A DNA stretch of 64,000 bases from Notamacropus eugenii (taxonomy: Eukaryota > Chordata > Mammalia > Diprotodontia > Macropodidae), in contig NC_092872.1 of the NCBI RefSeq assembly GCF_028372415.1, positions 13,544,479-13,608,478 of the forward strand. The letters are read 5' to 3'. Made by a program: the position numbers and the translations under genes. Of this stretch, positions 33,190 through 43,022 are shown piece after piece; position 1 is the first letter of the stretch, and the number at the start of each line of letters is the position of its first letter. The notes beneath the pieces are model-generated. The model was not told where the DNA came from and did no database searches. It saw only the letters and a list, made by a program, of their open reading frames with translations.

Positions 33190-35300
33190 CTCTTATCCCT
33201 AGGTCTGGGAGTCCCCTCCTTTAATTTCCTCCTGGAGCCCTGGAGTTAACCAAAAGGAAGTGTTGGGGAAATAGGGGAAGTATCGAGAAAAGGTAGAGGG
33301 GGAAGGCAGGAAGATTAGGGAGGGGAAGGGATGTGAAGAAATAAATATTTTCCTCATCCTTCTCTGTCTTACAAAGTCCTGGAGGGCCTGCTGATGGGTG
33401 GATGGTCTACTCAGCTGGCATACTGGATTGCCTTTCCAGTTGCTCAAACAATTTTGCAATAGCTTAGGGGATGGCTTAAACTGACCTCTCTGTTCTCCCC
33501 TGATTCTTCCCCAAATGCTCAGGCCTGAATTCTCTAACATCAGAGGGTCCTTGGGTCAACCAGAAATTTCTGATTGCCTAACTGGCCCTAGTATAATATT
33601 CCCAGTTAGGATCCTGCCTCCATCCCCATTCAACTCAACAAACCTGCGTGCTGATAGACCACCCCTATAGGTTGTCCATGTAACAGAATACCACAGCTCA
33701 GACAATAGGCCTTCTTCAGTCAGAAGAGGTGCCTCGAAGCAAAACCTGAACTAGGATAAGGAATGTGAGAGTGAGAGCATTAGTGCCCTGATGATTCCTG
33801 GTCTGTGCAGATCCAGGAGGTGGAAGATGGAATGAGGCTGAAGAACATGCTAAGCAGGGGATGGACAGATAGTCAGCAAGTCAGGGCATGAGGAGGGCAC
33901 AGGAGGTGAGAAATCAGCAAAGGTCTGATGTAGGAGGGGGAACCTTACAGAGAGCAATGTGGGGATTCTAAGAGGAGGATATGAGGAGAAAGAACATTCC
34001 ACATATGGTGGACCCCATCTGCAAAAGCACAGTGGTGGGGGATGATCTCTCAGATACAGACAATAGGATGTGATCCACTTTAGCCAAAATGTAGACTATG
34101 TGAAGGACAACGAAATGAAATCAGTACAGAAAGAAGGTGGGAGCCAATGAAAGACTTTAAATGTCCAACAGAAGTGCGTGTATTTCATCCTAAAGGTAAT
34201 AGGAAGGCAGGGCAGTAACGTGGTCAGACTAAGGCATTAGAAATGTCAATGTGGCAGCTTTAAGGAGTACAGATTGCAAAGGGAGACAGTGAAGAAAGGA
34301 ATCCCAGTGAGGAGGATGAGGTTAATAATACAGTTGAAGACAGACAAAGACGTCCAAAGGCAGAGACTGAGGAGCAGCTCCTCTGCAGTTCTGGGAGATG
34401 GCTTATCTACAGGAATGGAGGTTGTATTTGGTGCACAAACGTGCAGTGTTGAGATGGCTTCGCTGTCCATGGTACTGTTTATTTTGCAGGGCTGTGATAA
34501 GAATCAAACCAGACAATGTGTGTCATGTGCTTTGGAAGCAATGACAGAGAAATGAAGCATTATGCAAATGTGAAAATGTCTTTACACAGTTTATCTCTTT
34601 CAATTAAATCTATTTTAGCCCGAACTTTGTCTGAGATCATCATAGCTACCCCTGCAGGAGAGGGCAGGATGGGATGGCGGAACAGCGAGTAGTCCAGTTT
34701 GTGTGAAATGAAGAATGCATCACTTCCCAAAGGCTCCCCTCCATCCACTCACTCTCCTTTGTAACAAAAAAGTACAAGCAAGTAAAATAAATCAAAATTG
34801 CCTGACTCTAAAAACATATGCTTCATTCTGCCTCCTTCCTCCCACAATCATCAGCCAAGAAGGGAGGGCAGTAATCATTTATTAAGCAAGGAAGATAAGT
34901 AAACAAGGCTAATGGACCTAATGGAGTTCAAAGGTCTAGCCAAAGAGTCCTTCTATTTAGAGTCATTTATAGAAGTGTTTTTAGTAGCAGGAGGGACCAG
35001 GAAGATAAGTAGGTACCTTCTGATTGGAGGAATCCAGTCTAGTGATTGAATAAACTGTTATATGATTGTAGTGGAATATTATGGCTCTGCTAGAAATGAC
35101 AAATATGGAATTTCAGAGAAACAAGGTGAAAAATAAAGAGTGAGGTCACCTAAACCAGCCCAATCATTCCCATGATACCTGCAGCAAAGAGAAAGAAAAC
35201 AGCACTGAAACACTTCAGGCGTCTGAACAAGGCAGTGACCTCTCGTGGCTTTAGAGGACTGGATGGTGAAGTCTGAGATAGGTGGTGCAGTGCAGACAAT
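33190..35300. other. Upstream flank of copy C, no gene seen
   Basis: 33190-34080 matches 17670-18540 upstream of B. 34140-34330 looks like a dispersed ancient repeat ('ggtaataggaaggcagggcagtaacgtgg'). 35210-35300 matches 18700-18780. No exon was recognised. Confidence 0.55.
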
Positions 35301-35304
35301 GCTG

Positions 35305-37281
35305 AGCTCACTTTTTCATTTAATTCAGGTTTGTCCCCTATCATGTGTTTGACAAGGAGTGATTGAATTAAAAATTTCTAGGAAGCATCTACGATGTGAA
35401 AATTCATGTTCCAGGTGCTGGAAAAGATGAAAAAAATTAAAAATTGAAGCAAAAGTAAGAGAAACACAGGGCTGTTTCCACTCCATTATCATAAAGTAAT
35501 GACAGGGATAAGTGAGAGTGTCAGAAACTCCAGAAAGACAGAATATCTTCTAGTCACTTTGAATGTGTTCGTAGAACATGGGGACTGCCTAGTTTAAAAG
35601 CAAAGTCACTAGGTCTCAGAGCCTGGGCCAGGATCTATATGAAAAGTAGGAAGCTTCAGGCCAAGGCAACCTCAGTTGGGGGTGGGTGGAAGTGAGATTC
35701 AATGATAGTCTGTGCCAGGTAAAGTTGTGTCCCATGCTCTGAAAGTACAGATGATCGTGCCCAGACCTCCACTCCGTAGGAGGATGTGGCAATGAGGTGA
35801 AAGAGGGGATGGGTTATAGACAGGGGTACTCTAGTAATATAAGCCCAGGGAGAAAGGTCCCAGAAGAGGGAGAGCCTGAGGAGATTTGGTGTCAGCCTGG
35901 TGCCAGATGAGGGAGGGGGGAAAAGCTGGAGGACTGCCAAAGGGACTAATCATGGCTCCAGAAGTCCATTCCATGGACAAAACCCCCACCACTCTATCCT
36001 AACTATAGCTCTGCCTAGGTTCCGCTGTCAGGCTACAACTGGGCATACATTGAGAAGCATTCATTGCCTTGATCCTGCTGAAGAAAAAGCAGTACTTGGA
36101 GAGACTCTCTGACATTTGAGTTGAGTCTCTGTAGAGGTGAGAATGAGGAAATGTACAGGAAACTTGGGAGTTCTGATGACTGTTTGCCTGTCTTTAGTGT
36201 AGGGATAGGGATTCTCTAATTCAGAGTATTGATGATGAGTAAACACTAGGGCAAGTGAGGGATTTTCCACCCAGGCCTGTGTCTGGTGCCCTGACAATCT
36301 GAGAGGCATTGGCTGTACTGTGATATTGGTATGGGGAGTAGGGACAAGCGATCTGGATCTGATTTCACTTCTTGCTAGCAAAATTCTCTTATTCAAAGGG
36401 ACAAATCTTCTTTTCCCCTCTCTCCACTCATACCACAGATGACTTACTCACAAGAATTACTCGATTTGGATCTCTAAAGTGACTTGGGTCTAAGTAGGCA
36501 GCTCATTCCCAAGACAATGGAGCCAACTTTCACTCTGCTTTCAGATGGCAGATCTCGTCAATTGTCCAGAGCAAGCCCTCGTCACTTTCACCTACTGCGA
36601 TGATCTCCTCACTGATCCCCCTGTGCTTAATCCTAAATTTCTCCATTCCATTGTCCACCTAGCTTCCAATGAAAATATGTGATCTTGTCACTTCCCTCCT
36701 TAAAACAGTCAAAGAAGCGAACAAAAACCTTCAGGAACTCCCTATAGTCTGTAGGATAAATGACAGACAACTGGACAACACATTTTATTTAAGACCCTCT
36801 AGGCACCTATACCACCTTACAAACTACACCCCTTAATGTTTGAAATATTTTGCTGTCAAACTAGATTTCTTGCTTTTCCTTATCTTGATGTGTCTGGAGT
36901 TCCCTGTGCCAGGAATGAATCCCTTCCCATCTCTGCCCACTGAGAGCCTTCTCTTCCTCCAAGACCCACCTCAGACAGCACTTCTTTCATGAAGCCTTCA
37001 CAGGTCTATTGCCCCTTCACCCCACACCACAGTCCTACCCATGAAGCGATCTCTCTCAGACTGTCTTGATCACTTAGTCTCTAGGTGTTGCCTGGTCTCA
37101 ATCCCTGCCACATGTTCCATTGTGTGTTTCAGATTCTGCTCCCGCTCCCATGCTTCCTAGATTCTCAGCCACTTCAGGGGAGACATTTTGAGTGTGTGGG
37201 GGGGTTTCCATCTTTTTATGTGCAGTCTAAGACTACATGAGAAGTCCTTAAATGAGAAAATATGGAGGCAGAAAGTATAAG
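35305..37281 (-). repeat. Block D: cathelicidin 3' flank without its gene
   Basis: Starts 'tttcatttaattcaggtttgtcccct' and follows the B flank (about 12040-14097) in the same orientation, including 36061-36396, which parallels 12796-13137. It stops at 'tatggaggcagaaagtataagcgaag', just before the place where B continues 'ataaagctagtttattaat' (poly(A) signal) and exon 4. No exon follows. This looks like the remains of a deleted or rearranged cathelicidin unit upstream of C. Confidence 0.75.
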
Positions 37282-37379
37282 CGAAGGGCAAACAGCAGTA
37301 AGTAAGAGACCTGGGAATGGGCGAATGAAGAGATAAATGAAGGAATGAAAAGACATTGATGCTTTCAGTGCTTCCCTCT

Positions 37380-37570
37380 CTTCATGATTTCCTGTTTATC
37401 TGCACACAGCTTGCTTTGTGTACATTCTTTTGCATGTTGTCTCCCTCTCATTAGATTGTAAGTTCCTTGAGGGCAGGGTCTGTCTTTTGCCTCTTTTTGG
37501 ATCTCCAATACTAACAGAGTTCCTGGCACATACTAAGTTACTAACAAATGTTTAGCAGTTAATTGAATGC
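37380..37570 (+). repeat. MIR-type SINE at the end of block D
   Basis: 'cattagattgtaagttccttgagggcagg' followed by 'tcctggcacatactaagtta'. It resembles the intron-1 SINE of E (43560-43735), including the tail 'gaatgccttg...tgtcccag', but lies in the orientation opposite to block D. Confidence 0.7.
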
Positions 37571-38930
37571 CTTGCTGTGTCCCAGAAACAATGCTAAGTA
37601 CTTGGAAAGCAAATATAATCCATGTATTCTGGCTCCAAATCCAGAATCCAAATCCAGGCCCCTCAAACGTTTGCCTTCCTCATGAGAAGCCTTCACAAGA
37701 AGGGCTTCATCTTCCTCTGCCTTCACTGACTGCTCCAACTCTCAGAGATCTCTCCTCCTACCTGGTTTCATACAGAAATGGCAAAACAAACCTTGGGACT
37801 TAGACCAGAAACCTTAGGAAAAGCCCCACCTCTGTGACCTCAGGCTGCACCATCACTGCTCAGTTCTTCATGTTTCCAATCTATAAATTGGGGGCTCCAC
37901 AACCAAGTTGGAGAGGCCCTGTGAGGTAGTAGGTTGAGGACCCCCAGGAAGGAGTTAGGAGGCCTGGATTCCAATCCCCTCTGACACCATGGACATGCTG
38001 TGACGTTGGACTAGTTGCTCCAAGCAACCCTCCAAGACCACAGACTTCAGAACAATTGCCTGTCTGAATGGGTCCAGGGGGATTCTTCATTAGAAACTCC
38101 CTACATCAATCAAGTCACAGATCTCTACTGCTCCCCTACCCCGCCCCCACCCTTACCAAATCAGAATATAAAGTCACTCTGTACTTTACCAGATCATTGT
38201 GAGAGAAGACTCTGTGATTGTTAAAGTGCCATCAGAATAGCACATGTCAGTATGTCCTAAAATACCACCTGTATACTATTTTATTTTTATTTGATGATTT
38301 CCTTTGTGCCTACATTATCTTTCTCACTACCCAGAAGGATGAAAGTTGGAGACTGAAGGCACTGGCCCAAGAGAGAGGCCCTACTAAGCAGCAAAACCAG
38401 GATGGGCTTGGTTAGGGTCTCCTCATTTGGCCACCCATATTACCAATGTGATACTCACAGCAGTTGCTATGAATACACAGGTGTATTTCCAGGGTTGAAT
38501 TACAAATATAAAAAAACTTTCTTCCTCAAAGGTGAAACCAAGATATTGATTCAGATACCAGAAAACCCATTCCACCATGAGAACAGGGAAGTTTATACAC
38601 ATCACCAACTCAGGGAGCACTGACATCCCCAAGCCTTCCCTCCCTTAGGCCTCCCCACAAAAAACACTCCCCTAGGCAAAATTCCTCCCTCTCTCACTCA
38701 TGCTAGCTGCTCTCTCCCAGCTCTGCCTCCCTGTCACTTCCTGCTCTACTCATTTGGAAAGCTCCTCCCACCATGGCCTACATGTGACTCAGGCTCCATC
38801 ACAGAAGTCAACTGGATCTGAGCTCAAAGCTGTTCACATAGGCCTATTAATGGGTAGGAAAGATCTTTTCATTCTTTTAACATTACATTCAGCCCCAAGA
38901 TCTTTAGTGTCCATTATATAGGTCAATGGG
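37571..38930. other. No gene recognised
   Basis: Mostly unique-looking sequence without exons, duplicate blocks or clear repeats. The longest overlapping frames (about 73 codons at 38402-38623 and 69 at 38423-38632 on opposite strands) resemble nothing I know. Confidence 0.5.
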
Positions 38931-39600
38931 AGTTTAGGGGTAAATGGTATCAACAAAACTTCACACCAGTATAACTGGGATAACACAAAGTAAACATATA
39001 AAACAGTGCCTTAGGGTGGGGACTTAAGCATAAGCAGTCCATCTTTCTCCCTCAAATGAATGGGACCAAAAATCCCTTGGAGTATTCAATGTTAATTAGA
39101 GAGCTAAAGATCTTCTCCACCCTGATGGTCCTCTCCATTAAGGGAAGCTTGATGAGGGGAAGCCATATCTATTGTTTATTTCCAATGAGGCACTGGTTCT
39201 CAAGAGTTGTGATGCCATCTGGTTCTGAAACGTGTATAAATATTCTTAGGTGAGGTTTTAGTTTGGGGCTCACTCATTGGAAGTATTTGCTTGGCCAGAT
39301 CAGACTCTGGACAACTCCTAAGGAGTCCCCTTGCTTTGAAAACCCAAATGTTGGTGCTTCTCTCTCTGGTAACTAACTATGTATGTATGGTCAGACAGCT
39401 GGACCTTTCGGTTGATCTGTGATGTATGTATTGCTTACAGTCACACAATTGGAAACCCTGTCTGTTGGCTAATCTGTATTTCTCTATTTGTCTTTTCTCT
39501 GAAGTTCAGGGTGCTGAATTTTTACCCTGAATTAAGTGAATGACACATGTGCTTGATTAAAATGATTGTTGACTCCTCAAAAGTTGTTTTCCTTATAGAA
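38930..39600 (+). mobile_element. LTR-like repeat (relative of 20790-21570)
   Basis: Shares many blocks with 20790-21570 and lacks the internal SINE. It lies between unique sequence and the ERV-L pol remnant, so it might be an LTR of that element, but its orientation (judged from the TATAAATA-like site at 39235) does not clearly agree with the minus-strand pol. Confidence 0.4.
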
Positions 39601-40147
39601 AAGCATATTAAGAACCTGTGTAGCTGGCCCTCCTGTGTATGTCAGGGTCTTTGCTGTTACAGGGTAAGGTATCATCCTTCTACAATTACTTCCTGTGGAG
39701 CTTGGATAGAGAACTGTCCCTGCCATGACAGGTCCCATTCAAGGGTTCAGTTCTTTAGACAGTATCCAGAGCTTGGTGGATGCCAGGTGCAGGCATGATG
39801 TATCACAATCTTAGACAGAGAATGATATCAATTAAGCAGTCAGTCATCTACAGGTGGGGGGCAGTAAGCCTGAAGCAGACAAATCTAGCAAAGAACTTGA
39901 GCAGACAAAAGCCAAAAGGAATAAGGAGAAATAATGAGAAGCGGGATGGTTCTGGAGTTCATGAAGCCACTATCATAGCCTTATTCACAGTAAAATATAT
40001 GAGTTAAGGGCACAATTTGGTAATCATCAAGTCCTTTATAAACAGCAGTTACTGTATTATCTTTTCCATGTGCTATAATCTCTGTAGGCTTTGGAATATC
40101 ATCTGGCTTCTGGTTTACTCATCCTTTAGCTCCCAATTTTATTCTTT

Positions 40148-40530
40148 CAGTGGAACCAAATCCTTTAGTTCCTCTGACAGTGACTGTGGAAGGAGGTTCA
40201 GTTTTCACAGGGGGTATTATTTCTCAAGGAGTAATGATCACTTGAACAATTCTATCATTTTTACAAAACTATATAGGTTCTTCACCTAAAGTTTGGAATA
40301 TCAATAATTTCTCCTTGATAATGAGAATCTATTACTCCAACCAACACGTGTTCCTTGAGCTGCTAATTCTGAGTTAGGTAATATTTGTCTAAAATTATTT
40401 TTAGAGATTCTCATACATATTCCAGTAGAGATTTTTCTTATTTCTTTTCTATCCAACAAAATGTCCTCTAAACAATGTAAATCATATCCTGCTGAACCAG
40501 GTGCTCCTGGATATGGTGCTGGGACATCTT
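40148..40530 (-). pseudogene. ERV-L dUTPase domain, frameshifted
   Basis: dUTPase hydrolyses dUTP to keep uracil out of DNA. The five conserved family motifs can be found in order but in more than one frame. Motif 1 (PGSAGYDL) is near 40480-40510. An SELAAQG-type motif 2 is near 40355-40375. A YQGEI-type motif 3 is near 40300. A motif 4 with RIVQ lies near 40245. A glycine-rich motif 5 (RGTKGFGST) lies near 40150-40180. At least one frameshift lies between motifs 2 and 3, and there are stops after motif 3. Confidence 0.7.
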
Positions 40531-40652
40531 GCCTTATAGTCCAGTACTCAATATTTGGGATCTTATGGGTTTGCTCTTTTCTTTTTTTTTTAGTAGGATG
40601 AAAATTTTTATTTTTAAGTAAAACTATAATTGTTTTTGGAGAGGGCAATCAA

Positions 40653-41426
40653 TTGATTTCTCTAGTTGTTCTGGTGCTAAAAGTCTGGGATTATAATAGG
40701 CTCACAAACTTTTACCTAGGACATACAATTCTGAGACTTCACCTTAATGCCAACAATATCCTAATATCAAGGACCTGTGATTTCAACATTCTGAGAAATT
40801 ACTCCAGTTTGCAACCCAGTGTAACTTACAGCCTTAAAGAGTTTCCTAGGCTCGCAGAGGTCAGGTGATTAGCCCACCATCACACAAATGTTCAGAAGCA
40901 GGATTTGAACCCAGATCTTCTGATTCTTAGTCCTTTACTCACCAAATTATGTTACCTCTCATTCACAGGCAAGAGGAGTAAAATGAATGTAGATAATGAG
41001 CTCCATTAACAGTTCAGTGGCAAAACCATAGCAGCTTTTCTCTTAGCAGCTAGCAATGATTTTTTTTCTGTATTTCACTCACAGAACAATTTTTGATACT
41101 TATCTAGCACACTTAATCTAGCCCAAAAGGAAAAATTAGCTTCACTTTTTAGAACTTCCCATTAAATCTAAGATCAGCTACTTCCTTTTTTTCTATGAAG
41201 CAAAACCAAAGGAGAGATGTAAAATATATGTAGTCAGTTAAAAAGTAAAAAATCAATTCCATTATGAGTAAAATCACCTCAATACAATGCCTGCCTAACA
41301 AAGCTATTAAAAGGTGTAAAGAGTTACATGGAAAAAGGGGAGGAGAGTGTGACTTTCTTCTCAAGAAAGAGGGATTCTTGTTGAGGCATAGGTTGAATTA
41401 GATGACCTCTGAAAAGTCTGTCCCTG
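40653..41426. other. Sequence between dUTPase and the L1 fragment, no gene seen
   Basis: 40855-40960 looks like an old SINE ('aggtcaggtgattagcccaccatcacacaaatg...gaacccagatcttctga'). The rest is unassigned; I could not trace the integrase C-terminus through it. Confidence 0.45.
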
Positions 41427-41690
41427 AAGCCTGCTGGGGTCAGCTCCTCTCGGTGCTGCGTGGCCAAGCCAGGGCTGGGCTCTGCTCCGGGTCTGGTGCA
41501 TGATGGACCTTTCGAGTCAGGTTTTCAGGGCTCTCTGGAACAGAAATCTCCTCAGCTCTGTTGTTCTGTGGCTTCTGGTGCTCCAGAATTTGTTGGGAGT
41601 TCTTCTTTACAGATATTTTATGAGCTGTGGGTTCAAAGGTAGCATATGTGTGTCTTTCTACTCCTCCATCTTGGCTCCTCCCCCCAACTG
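41427..41690 (-). mobile_element. L1 5'-UTR fragment, no 3' end
   Basis: The minus strand starts GGGAGGAGCCAAGATGGAGG and follows the L1 5' UTR, parallel to 7391-7660, for about 260 bases. It breaks off after 'cttcagggacagactttt'. It interrupts the integrase-like region. Like 7391-8590 it keeps the 5' end and lacks ORF1/ORF2, 3' UTR and tail. I did not find a convincing target-site duplication. Confidence 0.7.
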
Positions 41691-42330
41691 TTGTTTCAAT
41701 AATCCATTCATTCTTCCAATTAAGCCAGATATGTGTGGATAATATGGAGTATGATATATTCATTCTCTTTTGCTTAATATACAATATCTCTTCATTTCAT
41801 TACCTTTCAGATGTGACCCATTGTCACTCTGAATCTGCATTCCATAAAAAAGACTTACAATATCTAGAATTTTACAGATGTTTTTCTGGGTCACATTCTC
41901 ATAATGACAAGCTATTGTTACATCTCAACTGGTGTCAACACAAGTGCATATAAATTTGCATCCTTTATGTTGGGGTAGGAGTCCAATATAATTCATTTGT
42001 CAAATTTGGACTGGGACTTTTGTCCTTGCTGTTTTCCATTTACTTCCCAATGAATAGTTCCTTCCTTCTCCAGGTGACATATATGACATTCCTCTGCACC
42101 TGTTTCAGCAATGAATGAGAGATAGCAATACCTCAGTCTCACGCCCACTGGTAGGTGGCCACCCCTAAATGGCCAACTGTTGCTGGACTCATTTTGCTAG
42201 TACCAGATCATCAGGTGCTTTCAGAGTAGGGACAAGATGTTGAGTAGCAATCTTTGCTAGTCAATCAACATATGCATTGTACTCATTTTCTGGTGTAATG
42301 AGGGCCACGTGAGGACCTACATGAAAAACT
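41690..42330 (-). pseudogene. ERV-L integrase (with RNase H end), inactivated
   Basis: Recognisable are an end-of-RNase-H stretch near 42320-42250, a His/Cys zinc-binding remnant (CHICH-like, near 42070), the first catalytic Asp in CVDT (about 41935), and SDNGSH with the second Asp (about 41825). At the place of the third catalytic residue (a PYYP...GLI.RMNG motif, about 41710-41740) I read Gly where Glu is expected. Several stops interrupt the frame. Confidence 0.65.
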
Positions 42331-42704
42331 GACCAATTAGTAACCTGTGGCCTGAGCATTTTGGGAAGCATCAGAGTAGAACGCAGAGGTCAGTTTAAAC
42401 AACTCTAACTCTGTTGCAAAGTTCCTTGAGTAATTGGGAAGGCAACCCAATATGGCAGCTGACTGAACTATCCACCCATCTGCCAGCCCTGCAGGTCTTT
42501 GTAAGACAGAGAGAGGTGGGGAACATATTTATTTCTTCACATCCCTCTACCTCTCAAATTTACTGTCTTCCTCCTCTATTTTTTCTCCATACTTTCCCTC
42601 TTTGCTCAATCCTTCCTTTTGATTAAGTCAAGGGCTATATGATGAAATTAAAGAAGGAGACTGCTAGTTCTGGGGAAAAGAGGTGACCAATGACAGAAGA
42701 ATGG

Positions 42705-42714
42705 AGGAAATCCC
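42705..42714 (+). promoter_or_regulatory. Kappa-B-like site, seen only in E
   Basis: AGGAAATCCC fits the 10-base Rel/p65 pattern HGGARNYYCC. The aligned place reads AGAAACCACA-like in B and C and does not fit. Innate-immune genes are often NF-kappa-B driven; use of this site is inferred, not shown. Confidence 0.4.
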
Positions 42715-42790
42715 AGACCTCAGGGAACCGTTAGAGGCCAGTGGCTGGAGGTATCTATTGTCCTTGTGTAAGGGTGGGGAGGAGCCAGTA

Positions 42791-42798
42791 AATAAAAG
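42791..42798 (+). promoter_or_regulatory. TATA-like box of E
   Basis: AATAAAAG, one mismatch from TATAAAAG, 38 bases before the ATG; transcription would start at about 42820-42825, giving a very short 5' UTR. Confidence 0.55.
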
Positions 42799-42836
42799 AC
42801 AGTTTCTTTCTGCCCAGAGCATTGAGCACAAAGAGG

Positions 42837-43022
42837 ATGAGGGGCTCAGCCATGCAGGTAGTCTTATTGGTGCTGGGGCTGCTCAGCCTGATGACTCCAC
42901 TTGCCTGTGCCCAGGACCAGCCATACCAAGATGTGGTGAATAGATTCATTGAGGAATACAACATAAGGTCAGATTCAGAAAGCCTCTTTCGTCTCTCAAA
43001 CCTGAATCTGCCACCACAGGAG
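42837..43022 (+). CDS. E exon 1: signal peptide and cathelin N-terminus
   Basis: 62 codons, MRGSAMQVVLLVLGLLSLMT onward. Donor CAGGAG|GTGAGT is a near-consensus splice site; the same place is destroyed in B and C. Confidence 0.95.

Larger units (their letters stand above)
40148..42330 (-). mobile_element. Decayed ERV-L-type pol remnant (integrase then dUTPase)
   Basis: On the minus strand, integrase-like sequence comes first (42330 to about 41690) and dUTPase-like sequence after it (about 40530 to 40148). A dUTPase placed after integrase at the end of pol is characteristic of the class III ERV-L group; beta- and lentiviruses place it elsewhere. Both domains contain stops and frameshifts, and other repeats lie between them, so nothing functional remains. 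It lies antisense to cathelicidin E and ends about 20 bases before the conserved E promoter region begins. Confidence 0.7.
42352..42836 (+). promoter_or_regulatory. Promoter region of cathelicidin E
   Basis: About 485 bases conserved with the 5' flanks of B and C ('gagcattttgggaag', 'gttgcaaagttccttgag', 'gaggtgaccaatga'). Within it are a CCAAT box (42687-42691), a kappa-B-like site (42705-42714) and a TATA-like AATAAAAG (42791-42798), about 40 bases before the ATG. Conservation stops at 42352, where ERV-L sequence begins, so E has a shorter native upstream region than B or C. Confidence 0.65.

Noticed and set aside
38402-38632. Two overlapping frames of about 70 codons on opposite strands, one looking membrane-like
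   Set aside because: Too short, overlapping, no homology recognised and no promoter or splice context.
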